Shown here piece after piece: positions 17,913 through 26,199 of a DNA stretch of 64,000 bases. The DNA comes from Yanghanlia sp047501535 (lineage in GTDB: Bacteria > Pseudomonadota > Gammaproteobacteria > Burkholderiales > Burkholderiaceae_B). The notes under the pieces are model-generated. The model was given only the letters and a program-made list of their open reading frames with translations, did no database searches and was not told the origin of the DNA. The translations under genes and the position numbers were made by a program. Location of the stretch: the NCBI RefSeq assembly GCF_047501535.1, contig NZ_JAZDRJ010000002.1, positions 124,001 to 188,000 of the forward strand, read 5' to 3'. Position 1 is the stretch's first letter. Each line of letters starts with the position of its first letter.

Positions 17913-19082
17913 ATGAGCAGAATGGGCGACACAAGCGAAGCTTCTCATGACTTAGCCCAGCTTGCTAAGCTTGCGATAGCCGGGCAAGCGGAGGATGTTC
18001 GCCTGTTCGTTGCGCGCCTTGTGCGCAAGTATCGGAGCCAAGAACCCGTCCTTGCGGAACAGCTGGACTTGCATTTGAAGGCCAAGCCTTCACGCGCCCC
18101 GTCCCCTCTGCGCAAACTGCCGCCGCCACCGACCTCTCAGCAGGGACTTCCTGTCGATGATGAGTCGCGCCTATCCTTGCTGAAAGTACTCAAGGATGCC
18201 CCTGGCCGTGAAGCACCTTTATTGGCGCAGGGCCTTGAAGAAACATTGGAACAACTCATTCAAGAACACCAACAGATTAAACGCCTGACCTCCTTGGGCT
18301 TAACTCCCACCAGGTCGGCGATCTTTGTCGGCCCTCCCGGCGTTGGCAAGACGTTAACAGCTCGCTGGCTTGCCGCCCAGCTCCAAGTTCCTTTATATGT
18401 TCTTGATCTCACCGCCGTAATGAGCAGCCTACTTGGCAAGAGTGGCAGTAATCTACGCGCCGCGATCGACTTTGCCAAACGAGAGCCGTGTGTCTTGCTA
18501 CTGGACGAAATCGATGCGATCGCAAAACGTCGGAGCGACGACACGGATGTGGGCGAACTCAAGCGCCTAGTGACGGTTATCCTGCAAGAAGTTGACGAAT
18601 GGCCGGCGACCAGCGTGCTATTGGCAGCGACAAATCACCCGGAGTTGATAGACCCCGCGCTGTGGCGGCGCTTCGACTTGGTTGCACACTTCAATCTGCC
18701 AGAACGAACCGCCATAAAAGAAGCCGTCAAACGCTTTTTGGGACCAGACTACGCCCTTTTCACGCGATGGATCGACATACTTTCCTTTGCGTTTCAAGGA
18801 TATTCCTTCAGCGACATCGAACGCGATATTCAGCGATTCCGGCGAGCGCTGGCGTTGGGCACCGCGTCAGACAAGGGCCTCGTGGAGGACTTCATCAAGG
18901 CCCGGACAATAGCACTTGACCGGCAAGACAGAATCGAATTAGCGGTGTTGTTGGCCCAACAAACACGTCTCTCCCAACATGCCATATCCGATATTACAGG
19001 TGTGAGCCGCGACACCATCAGAAAATACACCAGCACTCCCATCGCGAACGCAAAGAAGAAAATCACATCAAAAAGGGGTTGA
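17913..19082 (+). CDS. ietA: AAA+ ATPase, IetA-like (IetAS system)
   Basis: 389 residues. Walker A GPPGVGKT at residues 140-147, Walker B with the catalytic D-E near 198-199 (VLLLDEIDAIAKRR), sensor-1-like AATNHPELIDPALWRRFD. This is the FtsH/p97-like AAA subgroup. The C-terminal 40 residues (LSQHAISDITGVSRDTIRKY) look like a helix-turn-helix. It is followed three bases later by a subtilisin-like protease gene; this ATPase-protease pair is the composition of IetAS, first described on Agrobacterium plasmids as a stability/exclusion pair in which IetS behaves as toxin and IetA as antitoxin, and later reported as anti-phage. Family membership is by domain pair and order; no alignment could be run. 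Confidence 0.85.
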   Translation: MSRMGDTSEASHDLAQLAKLAIAGQAEDVRLFVARLVRKYRSQEPVLAEQLDLHLKAKPSRAPSPLRKLPPPPTSQQGLPVDDESRLSLLKVLKDAPGREAPLLAQGLEETLEQLIQEHQQIKRLTSLGLTPTRSAIFVGPPGVGKTLTARWLAAQLQVPLYVLDLTAVMSSLLGKSGSNLRAAIDFAKREPCVLLLDEIDAIAKRRSDDTDVGELKRLVTVILQEVDEWPATSVLLAATNHPELIDPALWRRFDLVAHFNLPERTAIKEAVKRFLGPDYALFTRWIDILSFAFQGYSFSDIERDIQRFRRALALGTASDKGLVEDFIKARTIALDRQDRIELAVLLAQQTRLSQHAISDITGVSRDTIRKYTSTPIANAKKKITSKRG

Positions 19083-19085
19083 GAC

Positions 19086-21311
19086 ATGAGTCAAACCAAT
19101 TTTCTGATCGGACGCGGAGAATTATTAACGCACGATATAAAAGCCCCCAAGCGACATCCCGGTAAGGCCCAAGCCTACACAATACAGCAGGCTCGAAAAC
19201 GCCTGGCTCCGCAATTCCGCCGCACAGCCGAGGCATTGGATGCGCTATCCACGACAGCTTGCCCGGATGATTTTGCTGTCGCGCGCCTGATGATGAATCC
19301 AAGTTTCATCGCGCGCTCTTACTTCCCCACCCGCCTACTTCGGGCTGTGGGGCTAGAATCCGTTGGCAGCCGGACAGTCAAGGTCACACCCGAAGCGTGG
19401 ACAAAGAAGGGCCCGCCAGAAGAAAGCGCCACCACCGAAATTTTCGTCGCCGGTAAACGCCGCGCCTTCCGCAACCTTGAGCGCTGGGCGAATACGATCG
19501 AGGATGATTCGGACGAAGCGGAAGATCTAACCCATATCGAACAGTTTTCGGCATTCACTCCCGCCGAGCGAATTATCGATCTTGGCCGCCCCAAAGAACG
19601 ATTTTTCGAGATTGGCTTACATCTCCTGCCCGATGAAGATCCCGAGTTGGTACAGAATGCCTTTATCGAATTTGCGGAAGCTGCGAACGTAACAGTGCAC
19701 AGTAAGCTTGACTTTGTAGCGGGCAATCTGTGGTTTGTTCCGGCCGAGGGTGCACGATCAGACATCAAAAAACTGGCCAGTTTCGTCTTTGTGCGGGTCA
19801 TTCGCCCAGTTCCCAAGTTGCGTGGGATTCGTCCATTTCATCGAAGCGGCGGACCATCGGTGAACTGCACCCTTCCATCGGAACCGCCATTATCACTGGA
19901 ACCAAAAGTCGCCATTCTTGATGGGGGTCTGCCAGAGCGACATGCCATCGGGCCGTGGCTGCGATCCTACCGCAAGCTTGACGAAAACGCCGCAGATGAC
20001 CCCGACGGCTTGGAACATGGCCTGGGCGTGACCTCCGCCTTCCTGTTCGGCCCTATCGAGCCCAATGGCACAGCGGCACGTCCGTTCTCTCCCGTCGATC
20101 ATTTTCGTGTTTTAGATCAGGGCGTTGATACCGAAGATCCGCTGGAGCTATACCGCACACTGGGTCTCATTGAAACTGTGCTGTTATCACGCTCCTACCA
20201 ATTCATCAATCTTAGCCTCGGTCCGGATCTGCCAATTGAAGATCAGGAGATACACGCTTGGACCGCCGTCATCGACGACCTGCTCAGTGACGGTGATACT
20301 TTGATGACGGTCGCCGTTGGCAACAACGGTGAACGTGATCGGCTGCTTCGTTACGATCGTGTGCAAGTTCCCTCGGATAGCGTGAACGCTCTGGCTGTGG
20401 GCGCTGCGGATCATACGGACCCGAACTGGAAAAAAGCAGCTTATAGCGCCAGAGGGCCAGGGCGCAGCCCGGGTGTCGTCAAGCCCGACTTGATAGCATT
20501 TGGAGGTAATCCCGCAGCAAAATATTTCCATGTGTTGACCCCTGGCAGGGCCAGCACGCTGGCCCCACAACTGGGCACCAGTTTCGCGGCACCTTATCTA
20601 TTGCGTAGCGCTGTCGGCATACGCGCCATTCTAGGAAACGACTTGACGCCGCTAGCGATCAAGGCGTTGCTTGTGCACTCGGCAGATCCAGGTGGACATG
20701 ACAAACTCGACGTCGGATGGGGCAAAGTCCCAGAAGACATCATGAGTATCATCACATGTCCCGACGGCGTAGCCCGAGTGGTCTATCAAGGCGAACTCAA
20801 ACCGGGCAAATATTTACGTGCAACACTTCCCCTCCCCCCAGAAAAATTAAGCGGCTACGTACATTTGAAAGCCACATTCTGCTACGCCTCGCCCACCGAC
20901 CCCCAAGATGCTGCCGCATATACACGGGCCGGGCTCGAAGTTGTTTTTCGACCGCATGACGATAAAGTGAAGGAGGGCAAGGCAAACGCCGAGACCAAGA
21001 GTTTCTTCGACATGAAGCAGTACGCCACCGAACACGAGCGGCGCGCGGATGGCGGAAAATGGGAAACGGTATTACACGGGGCCAAAACATTCCTTGGCAG
21101 CAGTCTCCAGAACCCGGTTTTTGACATTCACTACAACGCACGTGAAGCTGGCGGCAAGGCTGCACGAGCCGAGAAAATTCGCTACGCGTTAATCATTTCT
21201 GTCGAAGCGCCCAGGCACGCTGACCTTTACAACGATATTCTGCGAGCCTACGCAGAAACACTCGTGCCAATTACGCCGCAAGTATCGCTACCCATACGGC
21301 TTCGATCCTGA
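19086..21311 (+). CDS. ietS: Subtilisin-like serine protease, IetS-like (IetAS system)
   Basis: 741 residues, no signal peptide, so it should act in the cytoplasm. An N-terminal domain of about 270 residues precedes the S8 catalytic domain. The triad is intact: Asp near 279 in VAILDGGLPE, His near 311 in LEHGLGVTS, Ser near 499 in LGTSFAAPYL; the oxyanion-hole Asn lies in VAVGNNGERD around 413. A C-terminal domain of about 200 residues follows (FCYASPTDPQD...), ending VSLPIRLRS. It is coupled to the AAA+ gene by a three-base gap. Known IetS proteins are toxic without IetA, so the ATPase probably restrains or directs this protease. GC is lower than in the flanking chemotaxis gene, fitting acquisition. 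Confidence 0.87.
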   Translation: MSQTNFLIGRGELLTHDIKAPKRHPGKAQAYTIQQARKRLAPQFRRTAEALDALSTTACPDDFAVARLMMNPSFIARSYFPTRLLRAVGLESVGSRTVKVTPEAWTKKGPPEESATTEIFVAGKRRAFRNLERWANTIEDDSDEAEDLTHIEQFSAFTPAERIIDLGRPKERFFEIGLHLLPDEDPELVQNAFIEFAEAANVTVHSKLDFVAGNLWFVPAEGARSDIKKLASFVFVRVIRPVPKLRGIRPFHRSGGPSVNCTLPSEPPLSLEPKVAILDGGLPERHAIGPWLRSYRKLDENAADDPDGLEHGLGVTSAFLFGPIEPNGTAARPFSPVDHFRVLDQGVDTEDPLELYRTLGLIETVLLSRSYQFINLSLGPDLPIEDQEIHAWTAVIDDLLSDGDTLMTVAVGNNGERDRLLRYDRVQVPSDSVNALAVGAADHTDPNWKKAAYSARGPGRSPGVVKPDLIAFGGNPAAKYFHVLTPGRASTLAPQLGTSFAAPYLLRSAVGIRAILGNDLTPLAIKALLVHSADPGGHDKLDVGWGKVPEDIMSIITCPDGVARVVYQGELKPGKYLRATLPLPPEKLSGYVHLKATFCYASPTDPQDAAAYTRAGLEVVFRPHDDKVKEGKANAETKSFFDMKQYATEHERRADGGKWETVLHGAKTFLGSSLQNPVFDIHYNAREAGGKAARAEKIRYALIISVEAPRHADLYNDILRAYAETLVPITPQVSLPIRLRS

Positions 21312-21414
21312 CAGTGACCTCATCCAAAAACACTGGACGGATTTAGGAAACCCAAACGGCTACCATGGCATTACAACGAAATTCTTGATGCGCTTGGAAT
21401 ATGAATTGATTTGA
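21274..21414 (+). pseudogene. Protein-like tail overlapping and following the protease gene
   Basis: In the +1 frame relative to the protease, the DNA reads RYPYGFDPDSDLIQKHWTDL and continues through NPNGYHGITTKFLMRLEYELI to a stop at 21412-21414. The residue mix is that of a real protein C-terminus. It may be the leftover end of a gene displaced when the ATPase-protease pair arrived, or less likely the true end of the protease after a frameshift. Confidence 0.35.
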
Positions 21415-21469
21415 AAGCCCCTGGCCGAACAGAAAACACTCACAACCGCGCAGCCAAGCTCATTCCAAC

Positions 21470-23137
21470 TCAGTTCGCAGGCAGTCTGCGCAGATACCCC
21501 CCTGCCGTCGCCGCTTGTTGCGCCTCGTCATGCACTTGCCTGGGTGCTGCGACAGTTTCAGGCGCCTGCTTATTACTCTCAAACACCCGCAGCGCTTCAG
21601 CCAGTAAATCCGTACGGCCAATAATGCCTTGCACCGCCATGGCGAACTGCTGTACGGCTTTGGCGTTTTCTTGGGTCATGCGGTCGATTTCACTGATTGA
21701 CTGGCTCAACTGCCCGACGCCGGCGTTTTGTTCGTCGGCGGTGCCGGCAAGGTCAGACAGCAGGCTGTCTACCTGATGCACCCGTTGCACGATGTCCGCC
21801 ATGATGCTGCCGGTTTCTTCGGCCTGCAGGGCGCCCATATGGCTTTTCTGTACGCTTTCGTCCACGAGGTTGCGGATTTCCGTGGCGGCTTCGGCGCTGC
21901 GTTGGGCCAGGCCGCGTACTTCGTTTGCGACCACTGCAAAGCCCCGGCCTGCGGGGCCAGCGCGAGCGGCTTCCACGGCTGCGTTGAGTGCCAGCAGGTT
22001 GGTTTGTGCGGCAATGCTGTCGATCAGGCGGTTGGTTTCGGCAATGCGCTCGTTCGTGCGCGCGATGTCCCTCATGGTTTCCACCACCTGGGCGATAGCC
22101 TGGCCGCCTTGTGTTACGGCGGCGCTGGCGCCCTCGGCCAGCTCATGGGCTTTGGCTGTGATTTGCGCACTTTGGTCAAGTGCGGCGCTCATTTGCTGCG
22201 CGGCCTGGGTGGTTTCCTGGAGTTGATCGGCAGTTTGCTCGGTGCGGTACTTAAGTTCGTGGTTGCTATAAAGGATTTGTTCGTTATTGTTCTGCATGCC
22301 CTCAATTTGCGCGGCAACGTCGCCTATTAAGGAACGCAGGTTCAGCCCGGCCTGGTTGACGGCGCGCGCCGCCATGCCGATTTCATCGACCCGGTTGGCA
22401 TGCAGGCGAGTATCGACATGGCCGGCAGCCACCGCTGTAGCCTGCTGCAACAACGCCGACATAGGGCGCACAATGCGCGCCTGTAACCACGCACCCGCCG
22501 CCAGCGTGGCCAGTACGGGTGCCGCGGCCAGCCACCAAGGCAGGCCACCCGCAATAATAGGCGCGGCTCCCGCTACGCCCACACCCAGTAACGCTAGGCG
22601 CACACAATGGCCGACTTTCAGGGTTTGACGCTGACGGCTGAGCCAGCCCACTAGCCCTTTGCGCACCACCAGCCCTTTGTGGAATGCGTACTTTTTCTGC
22701 GCCCGGCCTTCACGAAAGGCGCGGTAGAGTTCTTCCGCTGCGTCGATTTCAGCTTGTTCGGGGCGGGTGCGCACCGACAAATAGCCCACTACTTCGCCGC
22801 CACTGCGGATGGGGGTGACATTAGCGCGCACCCAATAGTGTTGTTCGCCATTGGCCCGCAGGTTTTTTACCAGCGCCGTCCAGGTGTCGCCGCGCTGCAA
22901 TGTGGCCCAGAGGTCGGCAAAGGCTTCCCGGGGCATGTCGGGGTGGCGCACGATGTTGTGCGGCTGGCCCAGAAGTTGGTCGCGCGTATACCCGGCTGTG
23001 GTCAGGAACGCATTGTTGGCGTAACGGATATAGCTTTGGGTATCCGTTACGGAGAGCAGCGTGGCGTCTGCGGGAAACTGGAAATCGCGGGTGGGGTAAC
23101 CACCAGCGCCCTGGACATAGCTTTGATTGTCGGCCAT
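21470..23137 (-). CDS. aer: Aerotaxis-type methyl-accepting chemotaxis protein (PAS-HAMP-MCP)
   Basis: 555 residues. An N-terminal PAS domain of the Aer type (YANNAFLTTAGYTRDQLLGQPHNIVRHPDMP, about residues 38-70, then WTALVKNLRANGEQHYWVRANVTP) is followed by two close hydrophobic helices around 180-225 without a periplasmic domain, a HAMP linker, and the cytoplasmic MCP signalling hairpin NLLALNAAVEAARAGPAGRGFAVVANEVR. Aer proteins bind FAD in the PAS domain and steer the cell by redox or oxygen. The ATG is preceded by GGAAA. A single-gene unit on the minus strand, next to the accessory insertion. No che genes are in the window. Confidence 0.92.
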   Translation of the reverse strand: MADNQSYVQGAGGYPTRDFQFPADATLLSVTDTQSYIRYANNAFLTTAGYTRDQLLGQPHNIVRHPDMPREAFADLWATLQRGDTWTALVKNLRANGEQHYWVRANVTPIRSGGEVVGYLSVRTRPEQAEIDAAEELYRAFREGRAQKKYAFHKGLVVRKGLVGWLSRQRQTLKVGHCVRLALLGVGVAGAAPIIAGGLPWWLAAAPVLATLAAGAWLQARIVRPMSALLQQATAVAAGHVDTRLHANRVDEIGMAARAVNQAGLNLRSLIGDVAAQIEGMQNNNEQILYSNHELKYRTEQTADQLQETTQAAQQMSAALDQSAQITAKAHELAEGASAAVTQGGQAIAQVVETMRDIARTNERIAETNRLIDSIAAQTNLLALNAAVEAARAGPAGRGFAVVANEVRGLAQRSAEAATEIRNLVDESVQKSHMGALQAEETGSIMADIVQRVHQVDSLLSDLAGTADEQNAGVGQLSQSISEIDRMTQENAKAVQQFAMAVQGIIGRTDLLAEALRVFESNKQAPETVAAPRQVHDEAQQAATAGGYLRRLPAN

Positions 23138-23193
23138 TTTCCATGTGTGCGGCCCGCCGCTTAGCAGGCGCAGCTATTTAGAAAACCAGCGAT

Positions 23194-23224
23194 GATGCAC
23201 GGGAATTGTGACAATTTGTGCATC
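23194..23224. promoter_or_regulatory. Nearly perfect 31-base palindrome upstream of aer
   Basis: Outer arms GATGCAC/GTGCATC enclose inner arms AATTGT/ACAATT around a central G. It sits 57 bases before the aer ATG and between aer and the minus-strand Bug gene terminator. A T5 run follows on the plus strand, but no plus-strand gene precedes it, so an operator is more likely than a terminator. Confidence 0.45.
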
Positions 23225-23351
23225 GCCTTTTTGATTACGCACCCTTTCCTGCAAGCAGTGTAAGGACAGGACTCAAAAATCAACCATTGTCAGAACAGGC
23301 AGTTCCAATGAATTATAAGAATAGGTTTGTTTTTTGAAATGAAGCGAAGAC

Positions 23352-23384
23352 AAAAAAGCGCGGTGGTGTGAACTCAACCGCGCT
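23352..23384 (-). terminator. Rho-independent terminator of the Bug receptor gene
   Basis: On the minus strand an 8-base stem (AGCGCGGT/ACCGCGCT, 12-base loop) is followed by a run of T. It lies 31 bases after the receptor stop codon. Confidence 0.75.
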
Positions 23385-23415
23385 CTCTTGATACCAATAC
23401 GGTGTCTATTCCCTA

Positions 23416-24393
23416 TTAGTCGACCTTGGCACCTGCTGCTTCCACAATATCTTTATAGCGGGCGCGCTCGTCTGCCATCAGCTTGCCAAACTCTTCCGGC
23501 GTGCTGGGCGTGGCTTCTACCAGTAGACCTTGGAAGCGCTCTTGTACTGCCGGGTTTTTCATGGCCTTCACGAACGCGGCGTTGAGCTTCTCGACGGTTT
23601 CGGCAGGGGTGCCGGCCGGTGCTACCAGGCCCCACCAGGTGGCGATCATGAAGTCGTCCATGCCTGCTTCTTTCATGGTGGGCAGGTCGGGCAGAACCGT
23701 GCTGCGCTCGTCGGTGGTGACAGCCAGCGCCTTCAGTTTGCCGGCGCGGATATTCGGGGCAGCGGTTGCCAGGTTGTCGAAGGTGAAGTGCACTTCGCCG
23801 CTCATCAGTGCCAACTGTGCGGGTGCGCCGCCACTGTAGGGCACGTGCACCACGTCGATACCGGCCTGGCCACGGAACAGTTCACCGGCCAAGTGGCCGC
23901 CGCTGCCGTTACCACCGGAACCGTAGTTAAGAACACCTGGGTTGGCTTTGCTGTAATCGATCAGGTCTTGCACGCTGTTGATGTTCAGCTCTTTTGCGCG
24001 CTCGGCGTTTACCACCAGCACGTTGGGCACGTAAACCATCAGCGAAATGGGTTCGAAATCCTTAGCGGCGTCGAACGGCATGTCTTTGAAGATCCAGGGG
24101 TTCACCGCATGCGAAGCCAGGGTGGCAATGCCCACCGTCTTGCCATCAGGTTCGGCCTTGGCCACGTAAGCCGAACCAATATTGCCGCCCGCGCCGGGGC
24201 GGTTATCAACAATGACAGTGCCCAAGTCGTCTTGCAAAGCTTCCGCCAGCACACGTGCAGTGATATCAATCGGCCCGCCGGCGGCAAACGGCACAACAAT
24301 GCGGGTCGGGTTGTTTTGCTGCGCGGCAACCGGCGCGCAAAACGCGACAGCCGCGGCCACCGCAGCTAGATTGCGAATGATGGAAGACTTCAT
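23416..24393 (-). CDS. Bug-family (TctC) periplasmic solute-binding protein
   Basis: 325 residues from the ATG at 24393, chosen because a signal peptide begins there (MKSSIIRNLAAVAAAVAFCAPVAAQ) and GGGGTG lies upstream; the frame extends further without support. RIVVPFAAGGPIDITARVLAEAL and VIVDNRPGAGGNIG are the two hallmark Bug motifs that hold a carboxylate. Such receptors feed tripartite tricarboxylate transporters, but no TctA/TctB membrane genes are nearby, so it is an orphan receptor as is common in Alcaligenaceae, where large Bug families occur. Ligand unknown. It is transcribed alone and ends in a clear terminator. Confidence 0.92.
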   Translation of the reverse strand: MKSSIIRNLAAVAAAVAFCAPVAAQQNNPTRIVVPFAAGGPIDITARVLAEALQDDLGTVIVDNRPGAGGNIGSAYVAKAEPDGKTVGIATLASHAVNPWIFKDMPFDAAKDFEPISLMVYVPNVLVVNAERAKELNINSVQDLIDYSKANPGVLNYGSGGNGSGGHLAGELFRGQAGIDVVHVPYSGGAPAQLALMSGEVHFTFDNLATAAPNIRAGKLKALAVTTDERSTVLPDLPTMKEAGMDDFMIATWWGLVAPAGTPAETVEKLNAAFVKAMKNPAVQERFQGLLVEATPSTPEEFGKLMADERARYKDIVEAAGAKVD

Positions 24394-24472
24394 GGAGCAC
24401 CCCTTTAAATGACGAAAACTTGAGAACCTTTGACCAAGCCGCCGCACCTGTTACCCGCTCGACTTATTCACA

Positions 24473-24523
24473 AGCCCCCTTGAATGACAGCTGTGTATTA
24501 TCTCAAAAATTTACAAGGGGGCT
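24473..24523. repeat. Inverted repeat, 10-base arms
   Basis: AGCCCCCTTG at 24473-24482 and CAAGGGGGCT at 24514-24523 are perfect complements around a 31-base loop. It lies between the GMC oxidoreductase stop and the Bug gene, so it could end the long upstream operon on the minus strand, although there is no T-run. Confidence 0.45.
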
Positions 24524-24546
24524 GGGAGTGGTACCGAGGCGCCTTA

Positions 24547-26178
24547 TCAGGCGGCATCTTGCAGAATGAGATCGGCGCCTTTTTCCGCCACCATCATGAC
24601 TGCAGCCTGCGTGTTACCGCTCACCATGGATGGCATGACTGATGCGTCCACAATGCGCAAGCCTTCTAACTCTTTTAGCTTGAGATCCGGGCTTACGACT
24701 GCCTTGCTGTCGTTCCCCATGCGGCAGGTGCCTATGGGATGGTAGATAGTCTGGCCATTCTGCCGGGCAAACTCAAGCCACTGCTCTGGGGTTTGTACGC
24801 TCGACCCCGGCGACATTTCGTACGCCACGTACTTTGCCAAAGCTGGTTGCTCAACAATCTTGCGAACCGCCATCATGCCGCCGACGAGGCTGTCGCGGTC
24901 TTCCTGTTCTGCCAGGAAGTTAGGGCGTATGCTCAGACCCGCCTCTGCCGTGTTGCCACGTATATGGATGCTGCCTTGCGATTTCGGCCGCAGTTGCGCA
25001 ACACCGATGGTCATGCCGGGCTCGACGTCCAGGCGCCGGTCAGCCGCGTTGGCGTAGCTGGCATGCACGAAGAAAAGCTGGACATCAGCCAAGGCGAGTT
25101 CAGGGTGACTTTTCAAGAAGCCGAACGCCAGGCCGGTTCCCAGGGAAAGAATCCCTTTTCGCGTCAGGCCATATTGCGCAACCGCCTTGATCAGGCTGAC
25201 GCCACGGCTAAGTTCATTCAAAGTGCGGGTGCCTTTTACGCGCCAGTTCATGCGGGTGCAAAAGTGGTCGATATAGTTTTCTCCCACGCCGTCCAGCGCA
25301 TGTATAACAGGGATGCCTGCCGCCTGTAGAACGCTGGGCCTGCCAATGCCTGATAGTTCCAGCAGTTGGGGCGTCTGGATTGCACCTGCTGCGAGAACGA
25401 CCTCGGCGCGCGCATGAACGGTACGCTGCGAGCCATCAGGCAGGCGATAGGAAACCCCTGTGCAACGTTTGCCTGTCAGGTTGATGCGCTGCACATGGGC
25501 TCCAAGCTGCACCGTAAAGTTGCCGCGCTGTCGGGCACGCTCCAGATAGCCGTTCACCACGCTCCAGCGGCGCCCGCCTTTTTGCAGCACCTGGTAGTAG
25601 CCCACCCCTTCCTGATCGCCCCCGTTGTAGTCAGGGTTGCGCGGCAGGCCCGTCTGGGTTGCTGCTTCAATAAATGCTTCGGAAATAGGAAAGCGTTCGC
25701 TCACTTCACAAACATGCATGGGGCCGCTCTTGCCCCGGGTGCCCCGACCTGGCGTCTGCTGGGGGCCTGCCCAGTTTTCCAGCTTACGAAAATAAGGCTC
25801 GACATCGCCCCAAGCCCAGCCGGTTGCGCCTTGTTCCGCCCAACCGTCGTAATCCTGCGCGATACCGCGCACGTAAATCATGCCGTTGATCAGCGTGGAG
25901 CCCCCCAGGCCTTTGCCGCGCGGCACAGCAATACGCCGATCCAAGGTGTTTTCCTCGGGTTCGGTTTCAAAGCCCCAGTTAAACGTTTTATTGGTCATCA
26001 GCTTGCTGAAGCCGGCAGGGATGGATATCCAAGGGTGGCGGCCTTCGCCCCCGGCTTCCAGCAGCAAGACCTTATGCCGCCCCGACGCTGTGAGACGGTC
26101 GGCGAGTATGCAGCCAGCAGCCCCACCTCCCACAATCACGTAATCGTAGTGCTGTTTATCGCCCGATTGCTTGCTCAC
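24547..26178 (-). CDS. GMC-family FAD-dependent oxidoreductase (choline dehydrogenase-like)
   Basis: 543 residues from a GTG start with AGGAG upstream. YDYVIVGGGAAGCILADRL is the FAD dinucleotide motif and LLLEAGG follows; GGSTLINGMIYVRG is GMC signature 1 and GAIQTPQLLELSGIG signature 2; the C-terminal HPIGTCRMG contains the active-site histidine region. These flavoenzymes oxidise alcohols, often passing electrons to the respiratory chain. It is the last gene of the operon that starts with the Liv-type transporter genes, so it probably oxidises the imported substrate or a derivative. BetA-type choline oxidation is possible but no betaine aldehyde dehydrogenase is near. Confidence 0.88.
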   Translation of the reverse strand: MSKQSGDKQHYDYVIVGGGAAGCILADRLTASGRHKVLLLEAGGEGRHPWISIPAGFSKLMTNKTFNWGFETEPEENTLDRRIAVPRGKGLGGSTLINGMIYVRGIAQDYDGWAEQGATGWAWGDVEPYFRKLENWAGPQQTPGRGTRGKSGPMHVCEVSERFPISEAFIEAATQTGLPRNPDYNGGDQEGVGYYQVLQKGGRRWSVVNGYLERARQRGNFTVQLGAHVQRINLTGKRCTGVSYRLPDGSQRTVHARAEVVLAAGAIQTPQLLELSGIGRPSVLQAAGIPVIHALDGVGENYIDHFCTRMNWRVKGTRTLNELSRGVSLIKAVAQYGLTRKGILSLGTGLAFGFLKSHPELALADVQLFFVHASYANAADRRLDVEPGMTIGVAQLRPKSQGSIHIRGNTAEAGLSIRPNFLAEQEDRDSLVGGMMAVRKIVEQPALAKYVAYEMSPGSSVQTPEQWLEFARQNGQTIYHPIGTCRMGNDSKAVVSPDLKLKELEGLRIVDASVMPSMVSGNTQAAVMMVAEKGADLILQDAA

Positions 26179-26199
26179 TGCTTTCTCCTGACTGCGTGA

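Noticed and set aside
17426..21469. Prophage or integrative element around the ATPase-protease pair
   Set aside because: No integrase, transposase, tRNA target or flanking direct repeat could be found.
23194..23232. Reading the aer-upstream palindrome plus T5 as a rho-independent terminator
   Set aside because: The T-run is on the plus strand, where no gene precedes it; an operator role is more plausible.
23530..24369. 279-codon open frame antisense to the Bug receptor
   Set aside because: His/Gly/Val-rich shadow of a gene with a signal peptide and Bug motifs.
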